Assembly (NCBI GenBank): GCA_029884425.1
Contig: JAOUHV010000006.1
Location: 35,041 to 99,040 of the forward strand
DNA: 64,000 nucleotides
Source of the DNA: Gammaproteobacteria bacterium
Lineage (GTDB): Bacteria > Pseudomonadota > Gammaproteobacteria > S012-40
Reading direction: 5' to 3'
Positions 52,280 to 63,331 of this stretch are shown piece by piece. The notes beneath the pieces were generated by a model that was not told the origin of the DNA, did no database searches, and saw nothing but the letters and a program-made list of their open reading frames with translations. Every line of letters starts with the position of its first letter. Position 1 is the stretch's first letter. Made by a program: the position numbers and the translations under genes.

Positions 52280-52296
52280 ACAGGGAATTTCCCTGT
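52280..52296. repeat. 17-base palindrome upstream of the 87-aa gene
   Basis: ACAGGGA-ATT-TCCCTGT, a perfect inverted repeat 45 bases upstream of the minus-strand start at 52235. Could be an operator for a dimeric regulator or a small mRNA hairpin. Confidence 0.4.
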
Positions 52297-52378
52297 GAAC
52301 TGTGCACCTTTCTGGTTAAATTCCATTCAAACTGGGACACAGCTCGCAAAATTGCTCAGATATCGACCACTCCAGCCG

Positions 52379-53407
52379 CTAGCGCGTCGGCATCGGCGCT
52401 GGCGGATTTGGGTCTTCAGGCAAATCGACCTCGCGACCACTGATTTTGTTAATTGCCGCAACGCCGAACAAGGCGAAGCCGCGCAAGGCTTCGGGTGGAT
52501 GACCTGCGACGCACACAATCGGCTTACCCTTGGCGTGCCCCATGATCAGCGGACGACCGGAGCGCATTTTCACCCCGTCGACCACCAACGTCCCGACTTC
52601 GCGAATCAGATCCGAAATGAAGTCACGGCCATCTACCGCCGTACCACCGGAGATCACCACCATGTCTGAATTGCTCAACGCGGTACGTACTGTGGCGACG
52701 AAGGCAGCAAAATCATCGCCCTGAATGCCGCCCTGGACCGCCACTCCGCCGGCCTCACTGACCGCTGCCGCCAACATGACGGAGTTGCAGTCAAAGATGC
52801 AGCCGGGCTTGGGCTTGTCGGTGTAGGGAATCACTTCGTCACCGGAGGCAAAAATCGTTATTTTTGGCTGTTTCACCACCTCAATCTGGCTGATGCCGAG
52901 GCTGGCGATATTGCCGATGTCCATGGGCGTCAACTTGTGGCCGGCGGCCAACACTACGCTGCCTTTTTTCAGATCACATCCCTGCGCCTCGATGAAAAAG
53001 CCCGGCGGAAAAGGACGCGTGATGCTGAAACGCGCGCCCTCAATCTTGACTTCCCACATGCGCACAATGCTGTAGTTGCCGGCAGGCACAATCGAACCGG
53101 TCACAACTTCGATACCCGTGCCCGGCTCGGGTTTGGGACAGACCGCATCGCCTGGCAGAACTTTGCCCGTAATGTTGAAGCCTATCGGTGAAGCATCGCC
53201 GGCAGGCTTGGTTTCATCGGTGGCCACCAGGTAGCCTTCGACAATCGCGCGCGGGTATGGCGGCACGTCCATGGGGGCAACCAGATCACTGGCGAGAACT
53301 CGACCCAGTGCGGCTTCCAACGAAATGGTTTCTCTGGCCAATGAACGCAGGGGCAGCGCATCCACGTAAAGGGTTTGCGCATCTAGCATTGGTGATTGTT
53401 CTGCCAC
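52379..53407 (-). CDS. Divergent, shortened MoeA-like molybdopterin-binding protein
   Basis: 342 aa. The first ~170 residues match MoeA domains I-II and residues about 175-310 the MPT-binding (MoaB/MogA-like) fold with ISGGTAVDGRDF. Departures from MoeA are clear. The PPxxxSAMDGYA motif reads PPYPRAIVEGYLV, placing Glu at the catalytic Asp position (E57). The substrate-binding PGNP reads GHPPEALRGF. The C-terminal domain IV of about 70 residues is missing. No other moa, mob or mod gene is in the window. Molybdenum insertion may not be its job. Confidence 0.72.
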   Translation of the reverse strand: MAEQSPMLDAQTLYVDALPLRSLARETISLEAALGRVLASDLVAPMDVPPYPRAIVEGYLVATDETKPAGDASPIGFNITGKVLPGDAVCPKPEPGTGIEVVTGSIVPAGNYSIVRMWEVKIEGARFSITRPFPPGFFIEAQGCDLKKGSVVLAAGHKLTPMDIGNIASLGISQIEVVKQPKITIFASGDEVIPYTDKPKPGCIFDCNSVMLAAAVSEAGGVAVQGGIQGDDFAAFVATVRTALSNSDMVVISGGTAVDGRDFISDLIREVGTLVVDGVKMRSGRPLIMGHAKGKPIVCVAGHPPEALRGFALFGVAAINKISGREVDLPEDPNPPAPMPTR

Positions 53408-53477
53408 GGGTTTTCCTTTTTGTTTTCGGTCAGGCCAAAGTGTGTGGCAAAGTCAAAGACAGGTCAACCAAACAAAA

Positions 53478-53504
53478 AAAAGCAGCGCCCGAAGGCGCTG
53501 CTTT
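53478..53504 (-). terminator. Rho-independent terminator
   Basis: Stem AAAGCAGCGCC/GGCGCTGCTTT with a CGAA loop, followed on the minus strand by a run of T. It ends the YjfB-like gene. Confidence 0.92.
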
Positions 53505-53526
53505 CACTTTCAATCAACAAAACTTT

Positions 53527-53724
53527 CTACACCATCAGGTCCAGATTCTGGCCCAGATGGGCCTCTGTAGCTGACTTGGATGGCGCAGCTTGAGCGGCAG
53601 ATTGAACCAGAGTAATCGCGTTTTGCGCCTCAATGTCCATCGCTTTTTTAGCGACCTGCACGCCGACTGCGTCACCCACTTTTTGCTGGGATAATTGGTG
53701 TGTTACACCTGAAGAGACGCTCAT
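53527..53724 (-). CDS. YjfB-family small protein
   Basis: 65 aa from ATG 53722-53724; a GTG two codons upstream is also well placed for the GAGGTGA ribosome site. The pattern (short N-terminus, QKVGDAVGVQVAKKAMDIEAQNA helix, terminal LGQNLDLMV) matches YjfB-like putative motility proteins. No flagellar genes are in the window. Single gene with its own terminator. Confidence 0.72.
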   Translation of the reverse strand: MSVSSGVTHQLSQQKVGDAVGVQVAKKAMDIEAQNAITLVQSAAQAAPSKSATEAHLGQNLDLMV

Positions 53725-53842
53725 TTCCACAAATCACCTCATGGGGTCCGATTGTTCACTAAGGTTATCGGCCACCAAGATGGCGATTTAATGGGCAACT
53801 GGGCTGTAAAACGTGATGCTATTAGCAAACCGGAGGAAAAGC

Positions 53843-53885
53843 CGGCCCTTTTTCCACCACCGCCAAGCACGCGGAAAAAGGGCCG
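53843..53885 (-). terminator. Long hairpin downstream of the 93-aa secreted protein gene
   Basis: A 13-bp perfect stem (CGGCCCTTTTTCC/GGAAAAAGGGCCG) with a 17-base loop begins 9 bases past the stop at 53894. On the minus strand it is followed by GGCTTTTCC, a weak T tail. Probable terminator. Confidence 0.65.
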
Positions 53886-53893
53886 TAAAAACA

Positions 53894-54175
53894 TTAATTT
53901 ATGCTGACGGCCTTAAGTGCGCCTTCGTCGTTCTGCTCGTAGTGAACCTGCAAGGTACCGCCCCGCTTTTGCACCATCGCCAACAGCTTGTCGCTGGCAT
54001 TAAACGTAATGGGCTTTTGTGATTCCATGTCTTTGATTGTAAAAGTTTTTCCCGAACTATCTATGGCCACCACCTTGCCAATATGCATGCCCGAACCATC
54101 ACCACCGCAGGCCAGTACATTACCTGCGAACAATCCGGAAACCGCTAACGCGACTGCAATTATTTGTTTTTTCAT
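53894..54175 (-). CDS. Small secreted beta-rich protein
   Basis: 93 aa with a signal peptide cut after VLA, leaving CGGDGSGMHIGKVVAID at the new N-terminus. If the first residue is Cys it could be a lipoprotein, although the LAC triplet lacks an ideal lipobox. The rest resembles a small OB/beta-barrel fold (GKTFTIKDMESQKPITF, then GTLQVHYEQNDEGALKAVSIN), like PepSY/CusF-type copper proteins in size. No metal motif is obvious. Confidence 0.62.
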   Translation of the reverse strand: MKKQIIAVALAVSGLFAGNVLACGGDGSGMHIGKVVAIDSSGKTFTIKDMESQKPITFNASDKLLAMVQKRGGTLQVHYEQNDEGALKAVSIN

Positions 54176-54317
54176 GGTTTTCTCCTGTAGATAAAGGGAT
54201 GCGACATCGGTTCTGCCGCCACGACAAAATTAGATAACTCTAATATAGGATAGTTCCCCAGTTATCGTCCCGCAACAACAGAAGATTAGCGGGAATCCTT
54301 TCCCGCACCGGTCATCA

Positions 54318-56642
54318 TTATGCCTTGGTCTTGGCCTTGGCAAACGCTGCCGCGAACGCACCCATACCTGTCTGCTCTGGCTGACGATTGGCACGCTGCG
54401 CCTTGGCTTTTGACATGGGGAGACGTTCACCCGCCGCGCCCTGCTGTGCCTGGTGCTCGCGGGCATTGTCGGTCATACGCATGGTCAGTGAAATGCGATT
54501 GCGCAGAATATCCACCTCCAGCACTTTCACTTTCACCACGTCACCGGCCTTGACCACGCTGCGCGGGTCCTTGACGAAATTGTCCGCCAACGCAGAGATG
54601 TGTACCAAACCATCCTGATGTACGCCGATGTCGACAAACGCGCCAAAGTTGGTGACGTTGGTCACCACGCCTTCCAGAATCATGTCAGGGCGCAGGTCGC
54701 TGACCTTTTCCACACCCTCTTTGAATTCGGCGGTTTTAAATTCTGGACGCGGGTCACGGCCCGGCTTATCCAGCTCGGACAGAATGTCGCGCACAGTGGG
54801 TTCACCGAAGGTTTCATCGGTAAATTTCTTTGGATCGATTTTTTTCAGAAACGCGCTGTCGCCGATCAAACCACGGATATCCTTGCCGGTGGTATCGAGA
54901 ATGCGCTGCACCACCGGGTAAGCCTCGGGATGCACTGCAGACGCATCCAACGGATTGTCGCCATCGGGAATGCGCAAAAATCCGGCAGCCTGTTCGTAGG
55001 CTTTGGCACCCAGACGCGGCACGTCCAACAGCTGTTTGCGGGTTTTGAACGCGCCGTTGGCATCGCGGTAATCGACAATGTTTTTCGCCAGGGTTTTGTT
55101 CAGACCGGAAATCTGGCTGAGCAGCGCTGGTGACGCCATGTTCACGTCCACGCCCACGCTGTTCACGCAGTCCTCGACCACGCCTTCCAGACTGCGCATC
55201 AACTGGCTTTGGTTAACGTCGTGCTGGTACTGGCCTACGCCGATGGACTTGGGATCAATTTTCACCAGTTCCGCCAACGGGTCCTGCAGACGACGCGCAA
55301 TCGATACCGCACCACGCAGCGACACATCCAGATTGGGGAATTCGTCCGCCGCCAATTGCGAGGCGGAATACACCGAAGCACCTGCCTCGGAGACCACAAT
55401 CTTGGTCAGCTTGGCTTGCGGGTAGGCCTTGATCAGATCGGCAGCCAGCTTGTCCGTTTCCCGCGAAGCGGTACCGTTGCCGATGGCAATCAACTCGACC
55501 TTGTGTTTCATCACCAGTGCCGCCAGAGTCAACAGCGCCTGATCCCACTGGCGTTGTGGCTCGTGCGGATAAATCTGCGCGGTATCGACCATTTTCCCGG
55601 TGTTATCCACCACCGCGACCTTCACGCCGGTACGGAAACCGGGGTCAAGACCCATGGTCACGCGCGCGCCAGCCGGAGCCGCCATCAGCAGATCGTGCAG
55701 GTTGGTAGAAAATACCTTGATCGCTTCAGCTTCGGCCGCTTCGCGCAGCTTCATTTTCAATTCGGTATCCAGACGAGTGAACATTTTCACCCGCCAGGCC
55801 CAGCGGGCGGTGTCAGCCAACCATTTGTCGCCTGGGCGACCTTGGTTGCTGATGCCAAAGTGCTTGGCGATGCTCAGCTCGCAACTGGTGCTTTCGTTGG
55901 CCGACTTGTCCAGCTCGTCGCCTTCGTCCATCACCAGATTCAGTTGCAGAATGCCTTCGGCGCGACCACGGTACAGCGCCAACGCACGGTGAGACGGCAA
56001 ATTGGCAATGGCTTCAGCGGCGTCGAAATAGTCGGAGAACTTCGCGCCTTCCTGCTCCTTGCCGGCCACCACCTTGGATTGCAACTTGGCATTGGCCCAC
56101 AGATAGTCACGCACTTTGCCCGACAGCTCGGGATCATCGGCAAAGTCTTCCATCAAAATCTGCCGGGCACCATCCAGCGCAGCCTTGGCATCGGGCACTT
56201 CTTTGTCTTTGTTGATGTAGGGCAAAGCCTCGGTTTCGGGGTCCAGCTTCGGATCGGCCAGCAGCGCTTTGGCCAATGGCTCCAGCCCTGCTTCGCGAGC
56301 GATCTGGCCCTTGGTGCGGCGCTTGGGCATGTAGGGGCGATACAAATCTTCCAGGCGCTGCTTGGTATCCGCAGCCAAAATGGCGGCTTTGAGCTCGGGG
56401 GTCAGCTTTTCCTGCTCTTCGATGCTTTTGAGCACCGTTTCGCGACGATCTTCCAGTTCGCGCAGGTAAACCAGACGCTCTTGCAGGTTACGCAACTGGG
56501 TATCGTCCAGTCCACCGGTCATTTCTTTACGATAGCGGGCAATAAACGGGACCGTTGCCCCTTCATCCAGCAACTTGACGGCGGCCAATACCTGCGCAGG
56601 CAACACCTGCAGTTCGCTGGCAATCTGCTGAGAAATATTCAT
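54318..56642 (-). CDS. tex: Tex-family RNA-binding protein
   Basis: 774 aa. In order: Tex N-terminal domain, YqgF-like RNase H fold ([17 protein letters not shown] at about 325-345), HhH helix-hairpin-helix repeats ([20 protein letters not shown]) and a C-terminal S1 domain (about 645-715) with [19 protein letters not shown]. Binds nucleic acid and is linked to transcription and virulence gene expression. Full length. It is a stand-alone gene. Confidence 0.95.
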   Translation of the reverse strand: MNISQQIASELQVLPAQVLAAVKLLDEGATVPFIARYRKEMTGGLDDTQLRNLQERLVYLRELEDRRETVLKSIEEQEKLTPELKAAILAADTKQRLEDLYRPYMPKRRTKGQIAREAGLEPLAKALLADPKLDPETEALPYINKDKEVPDAKAALDGARQILMEDFADDPELSGKVRDYLWANAKLQSKVVAGKEQEGAKFSDYFDAAEAIANLPSHRALALYRGRAEGILQLNLVMDEGDELDKSANESTSCELSIAKHFGISNQGRPGDKWLADTARWAWRVKMFTRLDTELKMKLREAAEAEAIKVFSTNLHDLLMAAPAGARVTMGLDPGFRTGVKVAVVDNTGKMVDTAQIYPHEPQRQWDQALLTLAALVMKHKVELIAIGNGTASRETDKLAADLIKAYPQAKLTKIVVSEAGASVYSASQLAADEFPNLDVSLRGAVSIARRLQDPLAELVKIDPKSIGVGQYQHDVNQSQLMRSLEGVVEDCVNSVGVDVNMASPALLSQISGLNKTLAKNIVDYRDANGAFKTRKQLLDVPRLGAKAYEQAAGFLRIPDGDNPLDASAVHPEAYPVVQRILDTTGKDIRGLIGDSAFLKKIDPKKFTDETFGEPTVRDILSELDKPGRDPRPEFKTAEFKEGVEKVSDLRPDMILEGVVTNVTNFGAFVDIGVHQDGLVHISALADNFVKDPRSVVKAGDVVKVKVLEVDILRNRISLTMRMTDNAREHQAQQGAAGERLPMSKAKAQRANRQPEQTGMGAFAAAFAKAKTKA

Positions 56643-56950
56643 GGGAAAAAATGTACTCCTGGAAATTATCGAATTGCATCAACCGAAAGGTAGCAGAGTT
56701 TAGCAAAAGAACCGGGGAGAAAGGAGAAAAGCCATGTGGGGAGAAGAAATTCCCCCTCTTGGCAGGCAAGAGGGGAAAGCACGCTCTGTGTTCAGTGATG
56801 TTTGGGTACCACTAAACATTGGTGTTGTTATTATTGTTATGATTTGTAGCGCTTTTTCTTATTATTATCGCTCAGCCCCACATCCCCCTGCGGTCGACAC
56901 GTTGCTGATGGGTCTATTTAACGGGGTAGGTCTTAACGCTTTCTTAAAGG
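56643..56950. other. 308-base region between tex and patatin genes
   Basis: No convincing gene. A plus-strand frame (56734-57054) contains hydrophobic residues but overlaps the end of the patatin gene and has no recognised similarity; its AT-rich centre (TTGTTATTATTGTTATG) is more likely a leader or promoter zone. Both neighbours are read leftward, so this should contain the tex promoter. Confidence 0.5.
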
Positions 56951-58126
56951 CTAATAAAATTTATCAACTTTTTTGCCGTGCTCTTCGCACAAACCGAAAA
57001 ATTCACAAATTTCCTTGCGTCTGGCCAGAGTATCCGCGTATCCCAGTGCGATGAGATCTCTGCAATATGCTTTTTCAAACAATAGGTAACTCAGCAAATT
57101 TGAGCCACGCTCATTTTTCACACCCAGTGCACGCAAGAAAAAGCGCACACTCAACGGCATCAACTGCGCGTGTTTTTCGGCGATTTTGTATAAATCCTGA
57201 GATGGTGAAATAAACAGCACATCTACCGGACGCAGGGTCGCGCTGTCTTCGGGCAAATGTTTGTTGGGAATCTGCTCAATGAAACGATTGTTACGCTGCA
57301 CCCGCTCAACATCCACGTCCAGCGTATCCAAGAAAATACTGTCCAGCACATGACCTGCCACCTCACCCAATGACGGCTCTTTGTGCCGTCTTGCCACCAC
57401 CGGAGCTGTATCTATGTGGCGCACCCCGATCACCACCAACCGATCGGCTCCCAGGTGCATCGCTGGGCTGAGCGGCGCCGTTTGCCGCATTGAGCCGTCA
57501 CCAAAGTATTCGTCACCGATACGCTGCGGCGCAAAAACGAACGGAATCGCCGACGACGCTAGTAAGTGCTCAATGCCTATGGTGTCTCTTACCCCGACCC
57601 GACGACTGCGAACCCAGGGCTCGATACTTTCGTCGCCCTGAAAAAACGAAACAGTCTCACCACCAGAATAACTCGATGCTGTCAGGCACAGTGCTCTGAC
57701 GTGCCCATCTTTGATCGTTTGTGAAATTTGCTCAAACGGCATGTATTGACTGAGCAAATGCGCCAACGGTGTGCGATCCAGCAGGGAAACCGGCTGATTT
57801 CCACCGATGCCACCGGTCAGCGTTCCCAACCAGCGCAATGCGCTTAAGCTCAGGCCGCCAAAGCCCGCCCTGAATACCTGATCCACGTGGAAATTGGCCC
57901 AGACATGCACCAAACGCCATACTGCCTCACGAAATTGGGCAGCGTAAATCGCCATCGCCGCAGCATTGATCGCCCCGGCAGAGGTGCCACACAAAATAGG
58001 AAAGGGATTAGGGCTGTGCTTGGGAAAAATATCTGCCAAGCCCTGCAGCACGCCCACTTGATACGCTGCGCGCGCCCCGCCCCCGGACAAAATCAGCGCG
58101 GTAACAGGTTCATTGTTTTTTTTCAT
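56951..58126 (-). CDS. Patatin-like phospholipase
   Basis: 391 aa. The oxyanion-hole motif is GGGARAAYQ and the nucleophile GTSAG; the catalytic Asp is in DGSMRQTAPL. A conserved SSAIPFVF segment precedes it. This is a cytoplasmic RssA/YlbK-type patatin rather than a secreted toxin, since there is no signal peptide. It probably hydrolyses phospholipid or acyl esters. Starts at ATG 58126, 132 bases downstream of ridA on the same strand. Confidence 0.85.
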   Translation of the reverse strand: MKKNNEPVTALILSGGGARAAYQVGVLQGLADIFPKHSPNPFPILCGTSAGAINAAAMAIYAAQFREAVWRLVHVWANFHVDQVFRAGFGGLSLSALRWLGTLTGGIGGNQPVSLLDRTPLAHLLSQYMPFEQISQTIKDGHVRALCLTASSYSGGETVSFFQGDESIEPWVRSRRVGVRDTIGIEHLLASSAIPFVFAPQRIGDEYFGDGSMRQTAPLSPAMHLGADRLVVIGVRHIDTAPVVARRHKEPSLGEVAGHVLDSIFLDTLDVDVERVQRNNRFIEQIPNKHLPEDSATLRPVDVLFISPSQDLYKIAEKHAQLMPLSVRFFLRALGVKNERGSNLLSYLLFEKAYCRDLIALGYADTLARRKEICEFFGLCEEHGKKVDKFY

Positions 58127-58226
58127 TATTTTTCACGACACATTGGTTACACCGACGGAATATTCCCCTTATCGACCGGCCAAGCATCCAGCCTAAGGGC
58201 AAGCACAGGCTTATTTGGCGACACGC

Positions 58227-58253
58227 AAAAAAACCCGGATATTCTCCGGGTTT
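58227..58253 (-). terminator. Rho-independent terminator
   Basis: Stem AAACCCGGA/TCCGGGTTT with a 5-base loop, followed by T7 on the minus strand. It ends the rpoZ-spoT-ridA run. Confidence 0.92.
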
Positions 58254-58258
58254 ATGAC

Positions 58259-58648
58259 TTATCTGGCATTGAGTTCCAGAACAGCATCCATTTCCACCTC
58301 GGCACCGCGAGGCAATTGGGCAACGCCAATCGCCGCCCTGGCAGGATACGGTTGCTGAAAATATTCGGCCATTACCGCATTCACCGCTGCAAAATTGGCC
58401 AGATCCGTCAAAAAGATATTCAGCTTCACCACGTCCTGCAAATCACCACCTGCCGCCTGGGCCACCGCCTGCAGGTTATCAAACACCCGGCGAATATGTG
58501 TTTCAATCGGCCCCTGCACCAACGCCATCGTTGCAGGGTCCAACGGAATCTGCCCGGACATGTACACCGTACTACCCACCTTAACGGCTTGAGAATAGGT
58601 ACCAATGGCGGCCGGCGCCTTGTCGGTGCTGACAATAACTCTGCTCAT
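58259..58648 (-). CDS. ridA: RidA family 2-iminobutanoate/2-iminopropanoate deaminase
   Basis: 129 aa. Clears reactive enamine/imine products made by PLP enzymes such as the IlvA of this window. The YjgF/RidA signature [22 protein letters not shown] (arginine included) and the N-terminal [10 protein letters not shown] are intact. A few bases downstream of spoT, a usual linkage. Confidence 0.95.
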   Translation of the reverse strand: MSRVIVSTDKAPAAIGTYSQAVKVGSTVYMSGQIPLDPATMALVQGPIETHIRRVFDNLQAVAQAAGGDLQDVVKLNIFLTDLANFAAVNAVMAEYFQQPYPARAAIGVAQLPRGAEVEMDAVLELNAR

Positions 58649-58664
58649 ATTTTCCTCTCAATAA

Positions 58665-60839
58665 TTAACCGCGACTGCGAACCACTTTGTTGACTTCTTC
58701 CAGACCGCGAATGTAACGAATGATGTTGGCCAAATGCACCCTGTCTTTCACTGCCAGCACCAGAATAATGTCAGTCACACTGCCATCGCGCTGATCAACA
58801 CTGACGTTCTCGATGTTTGCGCCTTTTTCTGCCACTGCGGAGGCAACCGTCGCCAGCGCACCGCGCTGATTTTTGACTTCAATGCGGACTTCCACTGGAT
58901 ATTCGCCCTGAGGCTGCTTTTCCCACTGCAAATCCAGCCAATTTTCCGGGTGCTTCTTTTCATCGCCGGTATTTTTGCAATTACCGGTATGCACCACAAT
59001 GCCGCGACCCGGATTGAATACGCCGATGATGGGATCGCCGGGAATCGGTCGACAGCAACGCGCGTAAGTGACAATCACACCCTCGGTACCCTGGATCGCC
59101 AACGGTGTGGGATTGTGCTTTTCTCCACCCAGCCAGGTCGGCGCATAACGCGTGAAAATTTGTTTGAGCTTGTTGGCGCTCGGCCCCGCTTCTTTCAGTG
59201 ATGCTTCGCCGGTCAATTGCCTCGACACCAACAGTGCCATGCGGTTACCCAGACCAATTTCAACCAACAGTTCGTCCAGCGTCTGCAGTCGATAAACGGC
59301 CAGCACTTGCTGCACACGTTTTTGCGGAATATTTTCCAGCGTTTTGCCAGAGACTTCCAGACTGCGCTGCAGCAAGCGCCGTCCCAACACCACCGCTTCG
59401 TCGCCTCGCAGATTTTTCAGGAAGTGACGAATATGCGTGCGTGCTTTTCCGGTCACTACAAAGTTCAGCCAATTGGGATTGGGCCGTGCGCCCTTGGCGG
59501 TAATAATTTCCACGGTTTTGCCAGTTTCAAGCGGCGTGCGCAGTGGCACCAGCTTGCGCTCGATCTTGGCCGCTACGCAGGTATTGCCGATGTCTGTATG
59601 CACCGCATAGGCAAAATCCACTGGCGTTGCGCCGCGCGGCAATTCGATAATCTGTCCCTTGGGACTGAATACGTAAACCACGTCGGGGAACAAATCGATT
59701 TTGACGTTTTCCAAAAATTCCAGCGAAGTTCCCGAGGTGCGCTGCATCTCCAACACGCCGCGCAACCATTCGTTGGCGCGCGCTTCGTTGCCGGGACCAT
59801 CGTCCTCACCCGATTTGTACAACCAGTGCGAGGCAATGCCCGCCTCGGCAATTTTATGCATTTCTTCGGTGCGAATCTGTACTTCGATCGGCACACCAAA
59901 CGGTCCAAACAAAATGGTATGCAGCGACTGGTAACCGTTTTTCTTTGGGATGGCGATGTAATCTTTGAATTTGCCGGGCAACGGCTTGTACAAATTGTGA
60001 ATAATGCCCAGTCCGCGATAGCAACTGTCGACCTTGTCGACGATCAGGCGAAACGCGTAAACGTCAAACACCTCGGAAAACGACAGCTTTTTGCTGCGCA
60101 TTTTTTGATAAATGCTGTACAGGTGTTTTTCGCGGCCATTGATTTCGACTTTCAGTCCTTCCTGGCCAAAACGATCGGTGATGGCGGCGCTGATTTTGTT
60201 GACGATTTCTTTGCGGTTACCGCGCGCGGCTTTCATTGCTTTTTTCAGCACGCGATAGCGATTGGGATACAGCGCTTCAAAACCCAGCTCTTGCAACTCC
60301 ACCCGCATGTTGTTCATGCCCAGTCGATTGGCGATCGGCACGTAGATTTCCAGGGTTTCATGGGCAATGCGTCGGCGTTTGTCAGGACGCATAATGCCGA
60401 TGGTGCGCATGTTGTGCACCCGGTCCGCCAGCTTGATCAAAATGACGCGGATGTCTTTGGACATCGCCAGCAGCAGCTTGCGGAAATTTTCTGCCTGGGC
60501 CTCAGCCTTGGATTCGAATTTGATTTGCGTCAGCTTGGAAACGCCGTCGACCAGATCCGCCACTTCCGCGCCGAATTTTTCTTCGAGCTGTTCTTTGGCG
60601 GTCGGCGTATCTTCCATGACATCATGCAGAATAGCGGCGATGATGGTTTTGTCGTCCATCTTCAGCTCGGCCAGAATCCGCGCCACCGCCAGCGGGTGAT
60701 AGATATAGGGTTCGCCACTCAGGCGTTTTTGCCCCTCGTGGGCAGTCGCACCGAACAAATAGGCGTCATAAACCCCACGAACCTGCTCGGGGTCCATGTA
60801 GGTTTCAAGAATGGAGCAAAGATCGCTGATCAGGAACAC
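58665..60839 (-). CDS. spoT: Bifunctional (p)ppGpp synthetase/hydrolase
   Basis: 724 aa RSH protein of the stringent response. The HD hydrolase domain has AAILHDVMEDT and the synthetase region has KDYIAIPKKNGYQSLHT. The motif that separates RelA from SpoT reads KFKD here, close to the RFKD of bifunctional enzymes. A TGS domain (about 400-460), helical part and C-terminal ACT domain follow. Order rpoZ-spoT-ridA on one strand is normal for gammaproteobacteria. Confidence 0.95.
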   Translation of the reverse strand: MFLISDLCSILETYMDPEQVRGVYDAYLFGATAHEGQKRLSGEPYIYHPLAVARILAELKMDDKTIIAAILHDVMEDTPTAKEQLEEKFGAEVADLVDGVSKLTQIKFESKAEAQAENFRKLLLAMSKDIRVILIKLADRVHNMRTIGIMRPDKRRRIAHETLEIYVPIANRLGMNNMRVELQELGFEALYPNRYRVLKKAMKAARGNRKEIVNKISAAITDRFGQEGLKVEINGREKHLYSIYQKMRSKKLSFSEVFDVYAFRLIVDKVDSCYRGLGIIHNLYKPLPGKFKDYIAIPKKNGYQSLHTILFGPFGVPIEVQIRTEEMHKIAEAGIASHWLYKSGEDDGPGNEARANEWLRGVLEMQRTSGTSLEFLENVKIDLFPDVVYVFSPKGQIIELPRGATPVDFAYAVHTDIGNTCVAAKIERKLVPLRTPLETGKTVEIITAKGARPNPNWLNFVVTGKARTHIRHFLKNLRGDEAVVLGRRLLQRSLEVSGKTLENIPQKRVQQVLAVYRLQTLDELLVEIGLGNRMALLVSRQLTGEASLKEAGPSANKLKQIFTRYAPTWLGGEKHNPTPLAIQGTEGVIVTYARCCRPIPGDPIIGVFNPGRGIVVHTGNCKNTGDEKKHPENWLDLQWEKQPQGEYPVEVRIEVKNQRGALATVASAVAEKGANIENVSVDQRDGSVTDIILVLAVKDRVHLANIIRYIRGLEEVNKVVRSRG

Positions 60840-60938
60840 TCATCCCCCACGGATGCACTCAGCAAAAAAACGGACACGCCCCACCATTGTACGGCAAGGC
60901 GCAAAAAGATGTCTAAGATGATGAAACGAATGGGGTTC

Positions 60939-60971
60939 CCCATCCGCCGAAACACCTGCCTGGCGGATGGG
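60939..60971. repeat. Inverted repeat between rpoZ and spoT
   Basis: A 10-bp inverted repeat CCCATCCGCC/GGCGGATGGG with a 13-base spacer, 12 bases downstream of the rpoZ stop. No T-run follows, so it may process or stabilise the rpoZ-spoT mRNA rather than end it. Confidence 0.55.
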
Positions 60972-60982
60972 ACACGAGGTGA

Positions 60983-61267
60983 TTATTCCTCGTCGGTATC
61001 TTCTTCAACGCGGGCAGCGATGGCTGCAGCGGCAGCTTGCTCAGCTTCGGCCGCTTGCTTGGCTTTTTCCTGCGCACGCATGCTAGCGGGAGTTACATTG
61101 CCTTGAGCGATTTCACGCAAGGCCACGACAGTGGGCTTGTCGTTTTCCCAAGCAACCGTTGATTCCTGGCCATTTGCCAACTGACGTGCACGGCGGCTAG
61201 CCAGCAGCACCAGCTCAAAGCGATTGTCGACGTTTTCCAGACAGTCTTCTACGGTTACACGTGCCAT
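60983..61267 (-). CDS. rpoZ: RNA polymerase omega subunit
   Basis: 94 aa. Starts [33 protein letters not shown], the omega signature, and has an Ala/Glu-rich tail. Assists assembly of RNA polymerase and forms part of the ppGpp site. Typical position between gmk and spoT. Confidence 0.96.
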   Translation of the reverse strand: MARVTVEDCLENVDNRFELVLLASRRARQLANGQESTVAWENDKPTVVALREIAQGNVTPASMRAQEKAKQAAEAEQAAAAAIAARVEEDTDEE

Positions 61268-61328
61268 TGATTACTCCAGCATTGGGGGTTGGGGAATTAT
61301 CGAACCGGCGATTCTAGCCGATTCGACG

Positions 61329-62538
<1,210 letters not shown>

Positions 62539-62540
62539 GG

Positions 62541-63257
62541 TTAGTCCTGCAACGCGGCCTTTTGTGCCGCAAGTAGTTCGGTGATGCCTTTTTTGGCCAA
62601 CGCCAACATCGCCGCCAGTTGCTCGTCACCAAAGGTCTCACCCTCGGCGGTGCCCTGGATTTCGATGAAATGACCTTTGTCGTTCATCACCACATTCATA
62701 TCAGTGTGCGCCGCTGAGTCTTCCGGATAATCCAGATCCAGCACCGGCTCGCCATCGACGATGCCTACCGACACGGAGGCCACACCGGCTTTCAGCGGAT
62801 TGCTCTTGATATCGCCTTTGGCCATCAGGTGACGAATGGCATCGGCCAGCGCCACATAACTGCCCGTGATCGAGGCGGTACGTGTACCACCGTCGGCCTG
62901 GATAACGTCACAGTCCAGCGTAATGGTGCGCTCGCCCAATTTGTCCATGTCCATCACGGCACGCAATGAACGGCCTATCAGACGCTGAATTTCCATGGTG
63001 CGTCCACCTTGACCACCACGTGCGGCTTCGCGAGCCATGCGCTCGCCGGTAGAACGAGGCAACATGCCATATTCGGCAGTCACCCAGCCTTGGCCTTTGC
63101 CATTGAGAAAACGCGGCACGCGCTCTTCGATACTGGCGTTGCACAACACTTTCGTGTCGCCAAACTCAATCAGCACCGAACCTTCGGCGTGCTTGGTGTA
63201 ATGACGGGTTATTTTGATTTGGCGCAGCTGATTTGTCGCTCTACCACTTGGTCGCAT
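62541..63257 (-). CDS. rph: Ribonuclease PH
   Basis: 238 aa. Phosphorolytic 3'-to-5' exoribonuclease that trims tRNA 3' ends. The N-terminal [20 protein letters not shown] and [20 protein letters not shown] segments, and the [18 protein letters not shown] active-site region, are intact. Confidence 0.95.
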   Translation of the reverse strand: MRPSGRATNQLRQIKITRHYTKHAEGSVLIEFGDTKVLCNASIEERVPRFLNGKGQGWVTAEYGMLPRSTGERMAREAARGGQGGRTMEIQRLIGRSLRAVMDMDKLGERTITLDCDVIQADGGTRTASITGSYVALADAIRHLMAKGDIKSNPLKAGVASVSVGIVDGEPVLDLDYPEDSAAHTDMNVVMNDKGHFIEIQGTAEGETFGDEQLAAMLALAKKGITELLAAQKAALQD

Positions 63258-63331
63258 GACTATTCCCTGATTTTTATCATTTAAAATTAGCGGGGGATTA
63301 TACGCGCTAAAGCCAGGCGGTGCGACGTTGA

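Noticed and set aside
56734..57054. 106-aa plus-strand frame with a hydrophobic segment between tex and patatin
   Set aside because: Its end runs antisense into the patatin gene and nothing supports translation; the hydrophobic part reflects AT-rich DNA.
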